DNA of 5,471 nt from an uncultured Cellvibrio sp. (lineage in GTDB: Bacteria > Pseudomonadota > Gammaproteobacteria > Pseudomonadales > Cellvibrionaceae): assembly GCA_946482345.1 (NCBI GenBank), contig CAMLRJ010000267.1:1-5471 (forward strand). The letters run 5' to 3'. Below the pieces are notes generated by a model. That model did no database searches, was not told the DNA's origin, and saw nothing but the letters and a program-made list of their open reading frames with translations. Positions 1-5,016 of this stretch are shown in pieces. Numbering within the stretch: the first letter of the stretch is position 1; the number at the start of each line of letters is the position of its first letter. A program made the position numbers and the translations under genes.

Positions 1-1
1 C

Positions 2-529
2 TGGGGGCAAAGTACTGGCGCAGCGATTTTATTAAATCATTTATGGCGCTATGAAACACAATCCCTTGCGCCTGTTATTTTCAACAAACGTGTTTTATTT
101 GCACCCTTGATACTGCCGCGCGATTGGATTACCAAAGGGCGCTGGCTTTACAGGTTGATACATAAATTTGTTAGACGCATTCCTCGCAAGCCATCCGAAA
201 ATTCTCACGATAAAAAATTTTTGCATTTTGTTGATCATCAAGATCCTCTGCAAACGCGTTATTTGTCTGTGACCTGGGTGGGCGCCATGAAAGCCTGGAG
301 CAAACAATGCAAGGAATTTACACCACTGCCAACAAAAATCTATATAGTCCAGGGCTCCGGTGATCGCACAGTGGACTGGCAATACAACCTGCGAGAATTG
401 CAACGCTTATTACCACAAGCTCACATCGACATAATCGCTGATGCGGGCCATCAATTAATTAACGAAACACCAATTTATCGCGATGTAGCATTTGATAAAG
501 TAAAAAAATATTTATTTTCTTCCCATTAA
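2..529 (+). CDS. alpha/beta hydrolase (serine aminopeptidase S33-like), C-terminal part
   Basis: The 5' end lies outside the window. The frame is open from position 2 and gives 175 residues before the TAA at 527-529. A TTG at 107 would make a shorter ORF, but it cannot be the true start because the catalytic region precedes it. The first visible residues read W-G-Q-S-T-G, a GxSxG nucleophile elbow with the catalytic Ser at 11-13. The probable acid is the Asp of V-Q-G-S-G-D-R-T-V-D (codon 362-364), and the probable base is the His of A-D-A-G-H-Q-L (codon 449-451). The order and the Ser-Asp (117) and Asp-His (29) spacings fit the alpha/beta hydrolase fold, of the monoacylglycerol lipase / Hydrolase_4 type. 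The lid, around residues 37-90 of the visible part, is rich in Lys and Arg. The substrate cannot be read from sequence. The gene sits 10 bp before the popT-like gene and is probably co-transcribed with it. Family is well supported; specificity is unknown. Confidence 0.87.
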   Translation, partial: WGQSTGAAILLNHLWRYETQSLAPVIFNKRVLFAPLILPRDWITKGRWLYRLIHKFVRRIPRKPSENSHDKKFLHFVDHQDPLQTRYLSVTWVGAMKAWSKQCKEFTPLPTKIYIVQGSGDRTVDWQYNLRELQRLLPQAHIDIIADAGHQLINETPIYRDVAFDKVKKYLFSSH

Positions 530-533
530 GGAG
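528..533 (+). promoter_or_regulatory. Shine-Dalgarno deciding the TTG start of the DUF368 gene
   Basis: AAGGAG lies six bases before the TTG at 540-542, and its first two bases are the last two of the upstream TAA stop (527-529). This spacing supports TTG 540 as the start. No ATG fits as well: the first Met codon in frame is residue 18, already inside the conserved N-terminal segment. The overlap suggests translational coupling to the hydrolase. Confidence 0.8.
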
Positions 534-539
534 ACAAAA

Positions 540-1487
540 TTGCAACGCACATTCAAAGACTATTTACTGGTTCTGTTAAAAGGATTATGCATGGGGGCTG
601 CCGATGTGGTGCCCGGCGTATCAGGCGGAACTATTGCGTTTATCACCGGCATTTATGATGAGTGGTTAAGTTCACTCAAAAAATGCACTCCGGCCGTGTT
701 GTTGATGATCAAACGCGATGGCATTAAAAAAACCTGGGAATATATCAACGGTAATTTTTTGGTTGCGCTTTTCGGCGGAATTTTAATTAGTTTAAAAACC
801 TTTGCTGCCATAGTGTTAATCGCGATGGACAGTTACCCAATAATGGTCTGGGCATTTTTTTCCGGGTTGGTCGCTGCATCTATTTTTCAATTGGTTCGTG
901 TGCAACGCGGCTGGGGATTAATTGAAATTGTCGGATTGTTAGTAGGTATTGCTTTTATTTTGGCTATTTCTTACATGGCGCCCTCTCAATTACCCGGCCA
1001 CGGCTGGATTTTATTTTTGGGCGGCTTTGTTGCTATTTGCGCAATGATCCTGCCAGGAATTTCCGGCAGTTTTATTTTATTACTGGTTGGACTCTATCCC
1101 GTTTTTCTGCAAGCCATTCATCATTTGGAAATCGTCAAACTATTATGGTTTGGTGCAGGTTGTATTACCGGATTAATAGTCTTCTCTCGTTTTCTGCATT
1201 GGTTACTGAATGCCTATCATTCACAAACTCTTGCGGTATTAATCGGTTTTTTAATTGGCTCACTCAGTGTTACCTGGCCCTGGAAACAAGCACTGTTAAC
1301 CACAGTGGACAGCCACGGCAGAACAGTTGTCCTGCAACAGGAAAATATAAACCCTCTGAATTATTTTGCAGTCACCGGATCAGAACCCACAATTATGTTG
1401 GCGATTGTATGGGCATTTATAGGCGTGGCGTTAGTGGCAGGCGTGGAGTTAACGGCGAACTGGTTGAAGAGAACAAAATCAATCTGA
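540..1487 (+). CDS. popT: DUF368 membrane protein, PopT-type undecaprenyl-phosphate translocase
   Basis: A 315-residue polytopic inner-membrane protein that matches the DUF368 family over its whole length. The hallmark N-terminal segment is visible at residues 18-40 (M-G-A-A-D-V-V-P-G-V-S-G-G-T then I-T-G-I-Y-D). A related motif recurs in the second half at residues 165-186 (A-M-I-L-P-G-I-S-G-S-F, then L-V-G-L-Y). The protein therefore consists of two homologous halves, each with a P-G-[VI]-S-G turn. I estimate eight or more hydrophobic segments. Members of the family were shown genetically to recycle undecaprenyl phosphate across the cytoplasmic membrane for peptidoglycan and other envelope polymers, and were named PopT. 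That role is inferred here from family membership. It starts at TTG behind a good Shine-Dalgarno, 10 bp after the hydrolase gene, and is followed by a strong terminator, so it is the last gene of its operon. Confidence 0.93.
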   Translation: MQRTFKDYLLVLLKGLCMGAADVVPGVSGGTIAFITGIYDEWLSSLKKCTPAVLLMIKRDGIKKTWEYINGNFLVALFGGILISLKTFAAIVLIAMDSYPIMVWAFFSGLVAASIFQLVRVQRGWGLIEIVGLLVGIAFILAISYMAPSQLPGHGWILFLGGFVAICAMILPGISGSFILLLVGLYPVFLQAIHHLEIVKLLWFGAGCITGLIVFSRFLHWLLNAYHSQTLAVLIGFLIGSLSVTWPWKQALLTTVDSHGRTVVLQQENINPLNYFAVTGSEPTIMLAIVWAFIGVALVAGVELTANWLKRTKSI

Positions 1488-1491
1488 GCAA

Positions 1492-1525
1492 AATAATAAA
1501 GCCCTCATTCGAGGGCTTTATTATT
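1492..1525. terminator. bidirectional intrinsic terminator between convergent genes
   Basis: A perfect 15-bp inverted repeat (1492-1506 with 1511-1525) closes a four-base loop, ATTC. The core is GCCCTC/GAGGGC and both outer arms are A/T-rich, so on each strand the GC stem is followed by a T-rich tract (TTTATTATT). It begins four bases after the stop of the DUF368 gene. Its right arm overlaps the TAA stop (1524-1526) of the convergent NTF2-like gene. It can therefore end transcripts from both sides. Confidence 0.93.
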
Positions 1526-1973
1526 AAATGGTTCGAGCATCCACTTTAACCACCAATAACTGATCATTTTCTTTTTTGAACACTGTTGTCCCTCGCGATT
1601 TCACTTTGAAATATTGATTACCCATTGCCATGGATTCCGTTATTTCATAGGTCAAAATAGCCCTGTCAGTTTCAAAATCAAATTTTTCGCTTTCGATTCG
1701 AAAACTGTAGTTCTTAATAAAATTCCATGAACCTTTTAAGTACTGAAAATATTTTGCTTTATCGAAAGACATTTCCTGATAAGAGCTGCCGTTAAATACT
1801 CTAAGATTAATTACTACACTATCGCTATAGTATTTGCTTAAGGTATCAACATCTTTTAGCTTTACGGCTCGCTCCATCTTGCTCATCACATCACGAACTT
1901 CTGCTTCAGTAATATCTGCCGCAATAGAAAAATTGGCCACAACCAACAACAAAGCGATCAACAAATATTTCAT
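1524..1973 (-). CDS. exported NTF2-like (SnoaL/DUF4440-type) hypothetical protein
   Basis: 149 residues. The first 18 form a clear Sec signal peptide: M-K-Y, a hydrophobic run, then S-I-A as a probable cleavage site before A-D-I. There is no lipobox cysteine. The mature part (about 130 residues) has the layout of an NTF2-like cone fold. An amphipathic helix, E-V-R-D-V-M-S-K-M-E-R-A-V (25-37), is followed by D-V-D-T-L-S-K-Y-Y-S-D-S-V-V (41-54), a helix around 70-88 and alternating strands from 90 to 147. That resemblance is from pattern, and no specific catalytic residues can be assigned. The ATG at 1973 is preceded by GGAG (1983-1980) with six bases of spacing. It lies 42 bp downstream of serA on the same strand with no clear terminator between them, so co-transcription with serA is possible. 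It ends inside the shared terminator. Function unknown. Confidence 0.78.
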   Translation of the reverse strand: MKYLLIALLLVVANFSIAADITEAEVRDVMSKMERAVKLKDVDTLSKYYSDSVVINLRVFNGSSYQEMSFDKAKYFQYLKGSWNFIKNYSFRIESEKFDFETDRAILTYEITESMAMGNQYFKVKSRGTTVFKKENDQLLVVKVDARTI

Positions 1974-2015
1974 ACATAACTCCGTGAGTGAAAACCTCTG
2001 GCAAGGGGAATGCTT

Positions 2016-3245
2016 TTAAAACAACACTCGACAACGAATAGTGCCCGGAATCGCTTTTAATTGCTCCAATGCTGATTCGCTGTAGGGGCTGTTAATATCC
2101 ACCACCACATAACCCACTTTGTCATTGGTTTGCAGGTATTGCGACGAAATATTAATTTTGTTGTCGGAAAATATTTTGTTGATAGCTGACAAAATTCCCG
2201 GAACGTTAGCATGCACGTGCAGTAAACGATGTGCATCAGGGTGACCTGGCAATGCCACTTCAGGGAAGTTAACCGAGCTGGTTGTCGTACCATTGTCAGA
2301 ATATTTAATTAATTTTTCCGCCACTTCCACACCAATATTTTCCTGTGCTTCCATAGTGGAACCACCGATGTGGGGTGTCAAAATCACATTATCCAATCCA
2401 CGCAAGGGGCTAACAAATTCATCGTCATTGGCTTTGGGTTCTTCGGGGAATACATCGATTGCTGCACCGGATAAATGTTTGCTTTTGATGGCATTGGCCA
2501 AGGCATCAATGTCCACAACGGTACCGCGTGATGCATTTAATAAAATCGCACCTTTTTTCATCAAACCAATTTCGCGCGCGCCGATCATATCTTGTGTAGA
2601 TGCTGTTTCCGGCACATGCAAACTGACGATGTCAGACGTTTTTAATAAATCATCCAACTCACGAATTTGTGTAGCATTACCCAAAGGCAATTTGGTGACC
2701 ACATCAAAAAATTGCACTTTCATGCCCAGACCTTCAGCCAGCACACTGGTTTGGCTACCAATTGAACCATAACCAATCAAACCCAGGGTTTTACCGCGAA
2801 TTTCGTAAGAACCAATTGCCGATTTATCCCAACCACCGCGATGACACACCGCATTTTTTTGCGGAATATTGCGCAACAATAAAATCGCTTCGGCAATCAC
2901 CAATTCTGCAACTGAACGCGTGTTGGAAAATGGTGCATTAAATACCGCAACACCGTGCTCTTGCGCTGCTTTTAAATCGACTTGATTGGTGCCAATACAA
3001 AAACAACCGGCCGCAATTAATTTCGGCGCATTTTCAAAAACACGGCGCGTTAATTGGGTGCGTGAACGCAAACCCACAAAATGTGCATCCTGAATTTTTT
3101 CAATCAAGGCATCTTCATCCAATGCCGTTTTCAAATATTCAATATTGGTGTAACCCTGTTGATTAAGGGTATTCACAGCGGACTGATGCACACCCTCCAA
3201 TAACAAAAATTTGATCTTGCTTTTATCTAACGAGGTCTTGCTCAT
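2016..3245 (-). CDS. serA: D-3-phosphoglycerate dehydrogenase with ACT domain
   Basis: 409 residues, essentially the length of E. coli SerA, with near-identical blocks throughout (I-K-F-L-L-L-E-G-V-H, G-C-F-C-I-G-T-N-Q-V-D-L, N-A-P-F-S-N-T-R-S-V-A-E). The enzyme oxidises 3-phosphoglycerate to 3-phosphohydroxypyruvate with NAD in the cytosol, the first step of the phosphorylated serine pathway. The substrate-binding domain comes first (about 1-105). The Rossmann domain (about 106-294) has G-Y-G-S-I-G at 158-163 and Asp181 after the second strand, which favours NAD. The catalytic trio is Arg240 (N-A-S-R-G-T), Glu269 (F-P-E-E-P) and His292 (T-P-H-I-G-G-S-T). The C-terminal ACT domain (about 338-409) keeps the serine-site pattern H-x-N (His345, Asn347) and Asn365, so feedback inhibition by serine is expected. 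The ATG is preceded by AGGAG (3256-3252) at six bases. The extended -10 promoter upstream suggests its own transcription start downstream of trmO. Confidence 0.98.
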   Translation of the reverse strand: MSKTSLDKSKIKFLLLEGVHQSAVNTLNQQGYTNIEYLKTALDEDALIEKIQDAHFVGLRSRTQLTRRVFENAPKLIAAGCFCIGTNQVDLKAAQEHGVAVFNAPFSNTRSVAELVIAEAILLLRNIPQKNAVCHRGGWDKSAIGSYEIRGKTLGLIGYGSIGSQTSVLAEGLGMKVQFFDVVTKLPLGNATQIRELDDLLKTSDIVSLHVPETASTQDMIGAREIGLMKKGAILLNASRGTVVDIDALANAIKSKHLSGAAIDVFPEEPKANDDEFVSPLRGLDNVILTPHIGGSTMEAQENIGVEVAEKLIKYSDNGTTTSSVNFPEVALPGHPDAHRLLHVHANVPGILSAINKIFSDNKINISSQYLQTNDKVGYVVVDINSPYSESALEQLKAIPGTIRCRVLF

Positions 3246-3343
3246 GGGAAGCTCCTAAAGGTGGGGAATTCGCGGCCGGTCACTACACGGCGTCAGGCTT
3301 TTCAATCTATTCAACAGAGGATAAAGCCCGAAAAATGGCGCGC

Positions 3344-3352
3344 ATCATACCA
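3344..3352 (-). promoter_or_regulatory. extended -10 promoter for serA
   Basis: On the minus strand the gap between trmO and serA reads TGG-TATGAT, an extended -10 element (TATGAT at 3349-3344, TG at 3352-3351). A -35 would fall inside the 3' end of trmO and is weak, as extended -10 promoters allow. The bases just after it are GC-rich (GCGCGCC). Transcription would start near 3337, giving a leader of roughly 90 bases. The leader contains one modest potential hairpin (GGCTTT/AAAGCC, 3328-3323 with 3301-3296) and no riboswitch that I recognise. Confidence 0.5.
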
Positions 3353-3366
3353 CTAATGGCTTAGTG
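3351..3366. repeat. 6-bp inverted repeat over the trmO stop and serA promoter spacer
   Basis: CACTAA (3351-3356), loop TGGC, TTAGTG (3361-3366). It overlaps the trmO stop codon (3361-3363) and lies directly upstream of the serA -10 element. It has no following T tract, so it is not a standard terminator. It could be a regulator site, but a six-base palindrome can also arise by chance. Confidence 0.35.
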
Positions 3367-4083
3367 CGCAGAATCACCCAAAAGCGAATCCACCAGAATA
3401 TGGAGGGCATCAAGGTAACGCCAACGCAGATCCAAATCCAATAGCTTCATGCCGTAGATCCGCTCTGTATCCACTTGCTGATAAGCCGGTTTGGGATCTT
3501 GCTGAAGAATCTGTCGAATAAGATCCGCTAGCGGAATGGCATGTTGCGCTTGATAGTCCCGACAAAATTCCATCAGCACATCAGGAATTTGCACAGACAA
3601 TAACGGCGGAGATTCCGCAGCGATTTTATTTTCCGCTTCATGCACGCAATCCACATAAGGCACATAAGGTTTGATATCCAACACCGGTGTACCATCCAGC
3701 AAATCAATTCCACTCAAATGCAAAATAACTTTTCCACTTTTTGTTTCAATTGAATCAAGTTTTACGACAGACAAACCAATCGGTGAAGGACGAACAGGCG
3801 ATCGCGTAGCAAACACACCCAACGATTGATTACCCCCCAATCTCGGCGGCCGCACTTTCGGTTTCCACCCATCCACTTCATTCGCATGAAAAACAAATTG
3901 AATCCAAACATGACTGATATTTTCCAGACCTTCAATTGCAGCCGGATCATTATAAGGCGCGATTAATTCAAGCTCCGCTTTCGCCAAAGACACCAACCCC
4001 GGCTGCCGGGGAATACCAAATTTTTCCTTGAAACAGGAATGGATGATGCCGATGATGGGGAAGGTGTAGTGGGTTGGGTTCAT
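3361..4083 (-). CDS. trmO: tRNA (N6-threonylcarbamoyladenosine(37)-N6)-methyltransferase TrmO
   Basis: 240 residues against 235 in E. coli TrmO (formerly YaeB/TsaA), collinear throughout. Diagnostic blocks are E-K-F-G-I-P-R-Q-P-G-L (20-30), V-R-P-P-R-L-G-G-N (77-85), G-V-F-A-T-R-S-P-V-R-P-S-P-I-G (89-103), D-L-L-D-G-T-P-V-L-D-I-K-P-Y (127-140), D-P-K-P-A-Y (196-201) and a C-terminal Y-G-M-K-L-L-D-L-D-L-R-W (210-221). The family uses S-adenosylmethionine, bound by a beta-barrel UPF0066 domain (about 8-145), to N6-methylate t6A37 to m6t6A in tRNA-Thr, which tunes decoding of ACY codons. The start at 4083 matches the family N-terminus, although the upstream bases show no clear Shine-Dalgarno. 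It is followed by serA on the same strand after 115 bp. The serA extended -10 sits in that gap, so the two genes may be separate transcription units. Confidence 0.96.
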   Translation of the reverse strand: MNPTHYTFPIIGIIHSCFKEKFGIPRQPGLVSLAKAELELIAPYNDPAAIEGLENISHVWIQFVFHANEVDGWKPKVRPPRLGGNQSLGVFATRSPVRPSPIGLSVVKLDSIETKSGKVILHLSGIDLLDGTPVLDIKPYVPYVDCVHEAENKIAAESPPLLSVQIPDVLMEFCRDYQAQHAIPLADLIRQILQQDPKPAYQQVDTERIYGMKLLDLDLRWRYLDALHILVDSLLGDSAH

Positions 4084-4142
4084 AGCTATCAGAATGTGTT
4101 TGGGACGCTGAGTTTACATGTGAACGCCGACAATCAAAATAG

Positions 4143-4170
4143 TTGAAATTTTTCAGATTGAGGATATATA
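4143..4170 (+). promoter_or_regulatory. candidate sigma-70 promoter reading into the integron cassette
   Basis: TTGAAA (4143-4148), 16 bases, then TATATA (4165-4170); TATAGT at 4167-4172 with 18 bases is an alternative -10. Either would start transcription near 4178, about 15 bases before the cassette boundary and 30 before its ATG. It is therefore in the chromosomal flank and would act like an integron Pc promoter. The rest of the 124-bp gap from 4084 to 4207 shows no attI that I can recognise and no integrase remnant. Confidence 0.4.
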
Positions 4171-4192
4171 GTCGCGATTGTTTATTAAACTG

Positions 4193-4694
4193 TTATGAGC
4201 TAATTCGATGAGTACCGTAGAACAAATAAGGTCTCTTAATAGAGGCGAATACACAGCCATAGTAATAGGCTTTATTTCCACGCTCGCCCCTGGGGTTCTT
4301 ATTCTGTGCTTATTCAGTCGCGAGTTATTTTTAGAAATATCATCATTGAAGTTAATTCTCTTAGCTTTTGCCATAAGCCTGCCCTGGGTCTTAGCTAATT
4401 TTATTGTTGCTTTCATAGCTAACCTGCGAAATCCAAATGGCACTATAACGTCCATGATAGGTTCTTCAGTATTTTATGGTGCCGTAAACACGTCTTTGAT
4501 TCTTTACTCGTCTATTGCAGTTACGTTTTTGCTAAATAAAAATGCACTATTTCTAGTTGGTTTAGGCGTTGTAAGTAACGTTGTTTTGGCTGCTATTTAT
4601 TTTTATGGTTATTCTGGGTACCTTAAACGGGCAAATGCTCATAACAAATCAAAGCAGTCGGACGCGCAAAAAACGCGCGCCTCTGTTTGAGGCG
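4193..4694 (+). mobile_element. complete integron gene cassette (single ORF plus attC), no integrase in window
   Basis: The cassette runs from the cleavage point in the left core site (G^TTATGAGC, G at 4192) to the G of the right core site (GTTAGAA, 4694-4700). The key evidence is that the nine bases GTTATGAGC at 4192-4200 are the exact reverse complement of GCTCATAAC at 4637-4645, the inverse core of the attC at the other end. In an excised circular cassette these two sequences pair as R' and R'' of one attC. The size (502 bp), the ATG only 15 bases inside the boundary, the single ORF in cassette orientation and the absence of an internal promoter are all typical. No intI gene lies upstream, where trmO sits instead. 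The element is either alone at a secondary site or belongs to an integrase-less cluster. Confidence 0.86.
4208..4690 (+). CDS. cassette-encoded four-helix membrane protein of unknown function
   Basis: 160 residues; I do not recognise the family. Four hydrophobic helices are visible at about 15-36, 47-71, 84-109 and 112-135. They are separated by short loops with charged or polar residues (S-R-E-L, L-R-N-P-N-G, L-N-K-N). The N-terminus (M-S-T-V-E-Q-I-R-S-L-N-R-G-E-Y) is soluble. The tail from about 144 (H-N-K-S-K-Q-S-D-A-Q-K-T-R-A-S-V) is basic and polar and is translated from the attC site itself, so it need not be functional. The ATG at 4208 is the first possible start, because an in-frame TGA lies at 4196-4198 in the core site. 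Its Shine-Dalgarno is weak, as is common in cassettes. Expression would depend on the flanking promoter. No catalytic motif is seen. Roles such as small-molecule export, stress response or phage defence are all open. Confidence 0.82.
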   Translation: MSTVEQIRSLNRGEYTAIVIGFISTLAPGVLILCLFSRELFLEISSLKLILLAFAISLPWVLANFIVAFIANLRNPNGTITSMIGSSVFYGAVNTSLILYSSIAVTFLLNKNALFLVGLGVVSNVVLAAIYFYGYSGYLKRANAHNKSKQSDAQKTRASV

Positions 4695-4700
4695 TTAGAA
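4639..4700 (+). repeat. attC recombination site of the cassette
   Basis: About 62 bp with the standard order. R'' is TCATAAC (4639-4645). L'' is TCAAAGCAG (4649-4657). A variable terminal structure follows, with GACGCGC and CGCGCGCC flanking an A6 loop (4661-4681). L' is CTGTTTGA (4683-4690). R' is GTTAGAA (4694-4700). L'' and L' pair perfectly except for one unpaired G in L'', the extrahelical base that sets strand choice for IntI. AAA and GGC between the boxes form the unpaired central spacer. The ORF stop (TGA 4688-4690) falls inside L'. Confidence 0.9.
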
Positions 4701-4707
4701 ATCGTAT

Positions 4708-4888
4708 ATGGCAGATGAATCTGATTTTATAGAAGTTGATTTCTCCGAAGCGATTGCCAGACACCCTCATGTTAAATCCAAGATCAACGTTTCTTCAGTT
4801 GAAAAATGGAATTCTTTTAACTGCAATTGAACCGAAGGAAAAAATTCACTCCGTGAAAATTATTGATGCTCATTCAGAGTGTTACTAA
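4708..4888 (+). pseudogene. short cassette-like ORF, probably frameshifted
   Basis: An ATG at 4708, 13 bases after the attC cleavage point, opens a 40-codon frame (M-A-D-E-S-D-F-I-E-V-D-F-S-E-A-I-A-R ...) that stops at TGA 4828-4830. The last codons (K-W-N-S-F-N-C-N) look out of register. Dropping one A from the A5 run at 4802-4806 joins the frame to a second open stretch: V-E-N-G-I-L-L-T-A-I-E-P-K-E-K-I-H-S-V-K-I-I-D-A-H-S-E-C-Y, ending at TAA 4886-4888. The repaired product would be about 59 residues, acidic at its N-terminus and without membrane segments or a signal peptide. No family is recognised. No strong Shine-Dalgarno precedes the ATG. Alternatives are a genuine 40-residue peptide, a 39-residue ORF from the ATG at 4769 in the second frame, or an assembly error in the homopolymer. 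Confidence 0.45.
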
Positions 4889-5004
4889 CTGGCGATCTCG
4901 CAAATAAGTGCCGCTTATAAATTTAAAAATCTTATTATATTTTGCTGAATAATATTTTAAACGAGTAATCAAATGAATGACTCTAGGTTATATTTTTACC
5001 AACT

Positions 5005-5008
5005 GGAG
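5005..5008 (+). promoter_or_regulatory. Shine-Dalgarno of the lipoprotein gene
   Basis: GGAG eight bases before the ATG at 5017. The preceding gap (4889-5004) is very AT-rich, with several TAT/AAT runs that could supply a promoter. I cannot choose one -35/-10 pair with confidence. Confidence 0.65.
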
Positions 5009-5016
5009 AAAGTAGC

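Noticed and set aside
95..403. Minus-strand ORF of 102 codons
   Set aside because: It lies wholly antisense to the hydrolase, has no Shine-Dalgarno or recognisable protein features, and is a shadow.
107..529. Hydrolase gene starting at TTG 107 (140 residues)
   Set aside because: The frame is open back to position 2 and the upstream codons encode the G-Q-S-T-G nucleophile elbow, so the true start is outside the window.
1037..1549. Plus-strand ORF of 170 codons inside and past the DUF368 gene
   Set aside because: It is out of frame with a clear conserved membrane protein and runs through the terminator; the composition (many S, N, R, C) is that of a shadow frame.
2293..2772. Plus-strand ORF of 159 codons opposite serA
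   Set aside because: It is antisense to a fully conserved SerA and shows no coherent domain or ribosome site.
3241..3340. Riboswitch in the serA leader
   Set aside because: The leader is only about 90 bases with one weak six-bp stem and no conserved riboswitch core that I recognise.
4084..4192. Remnant of an integron integrase or full attI upstream of the cassette
   Set aside because: Only 109 bp are available, no IntI motif can be read in any frame, and the resemblance to attI is limited to a few bases before GTT.
4153..4455. Minus-strand ORF of 100 codons across the cassette boundary
   Set aside because: It would span the cassette junction and oppose the cassette ORF, and the protein shows no convincing features.
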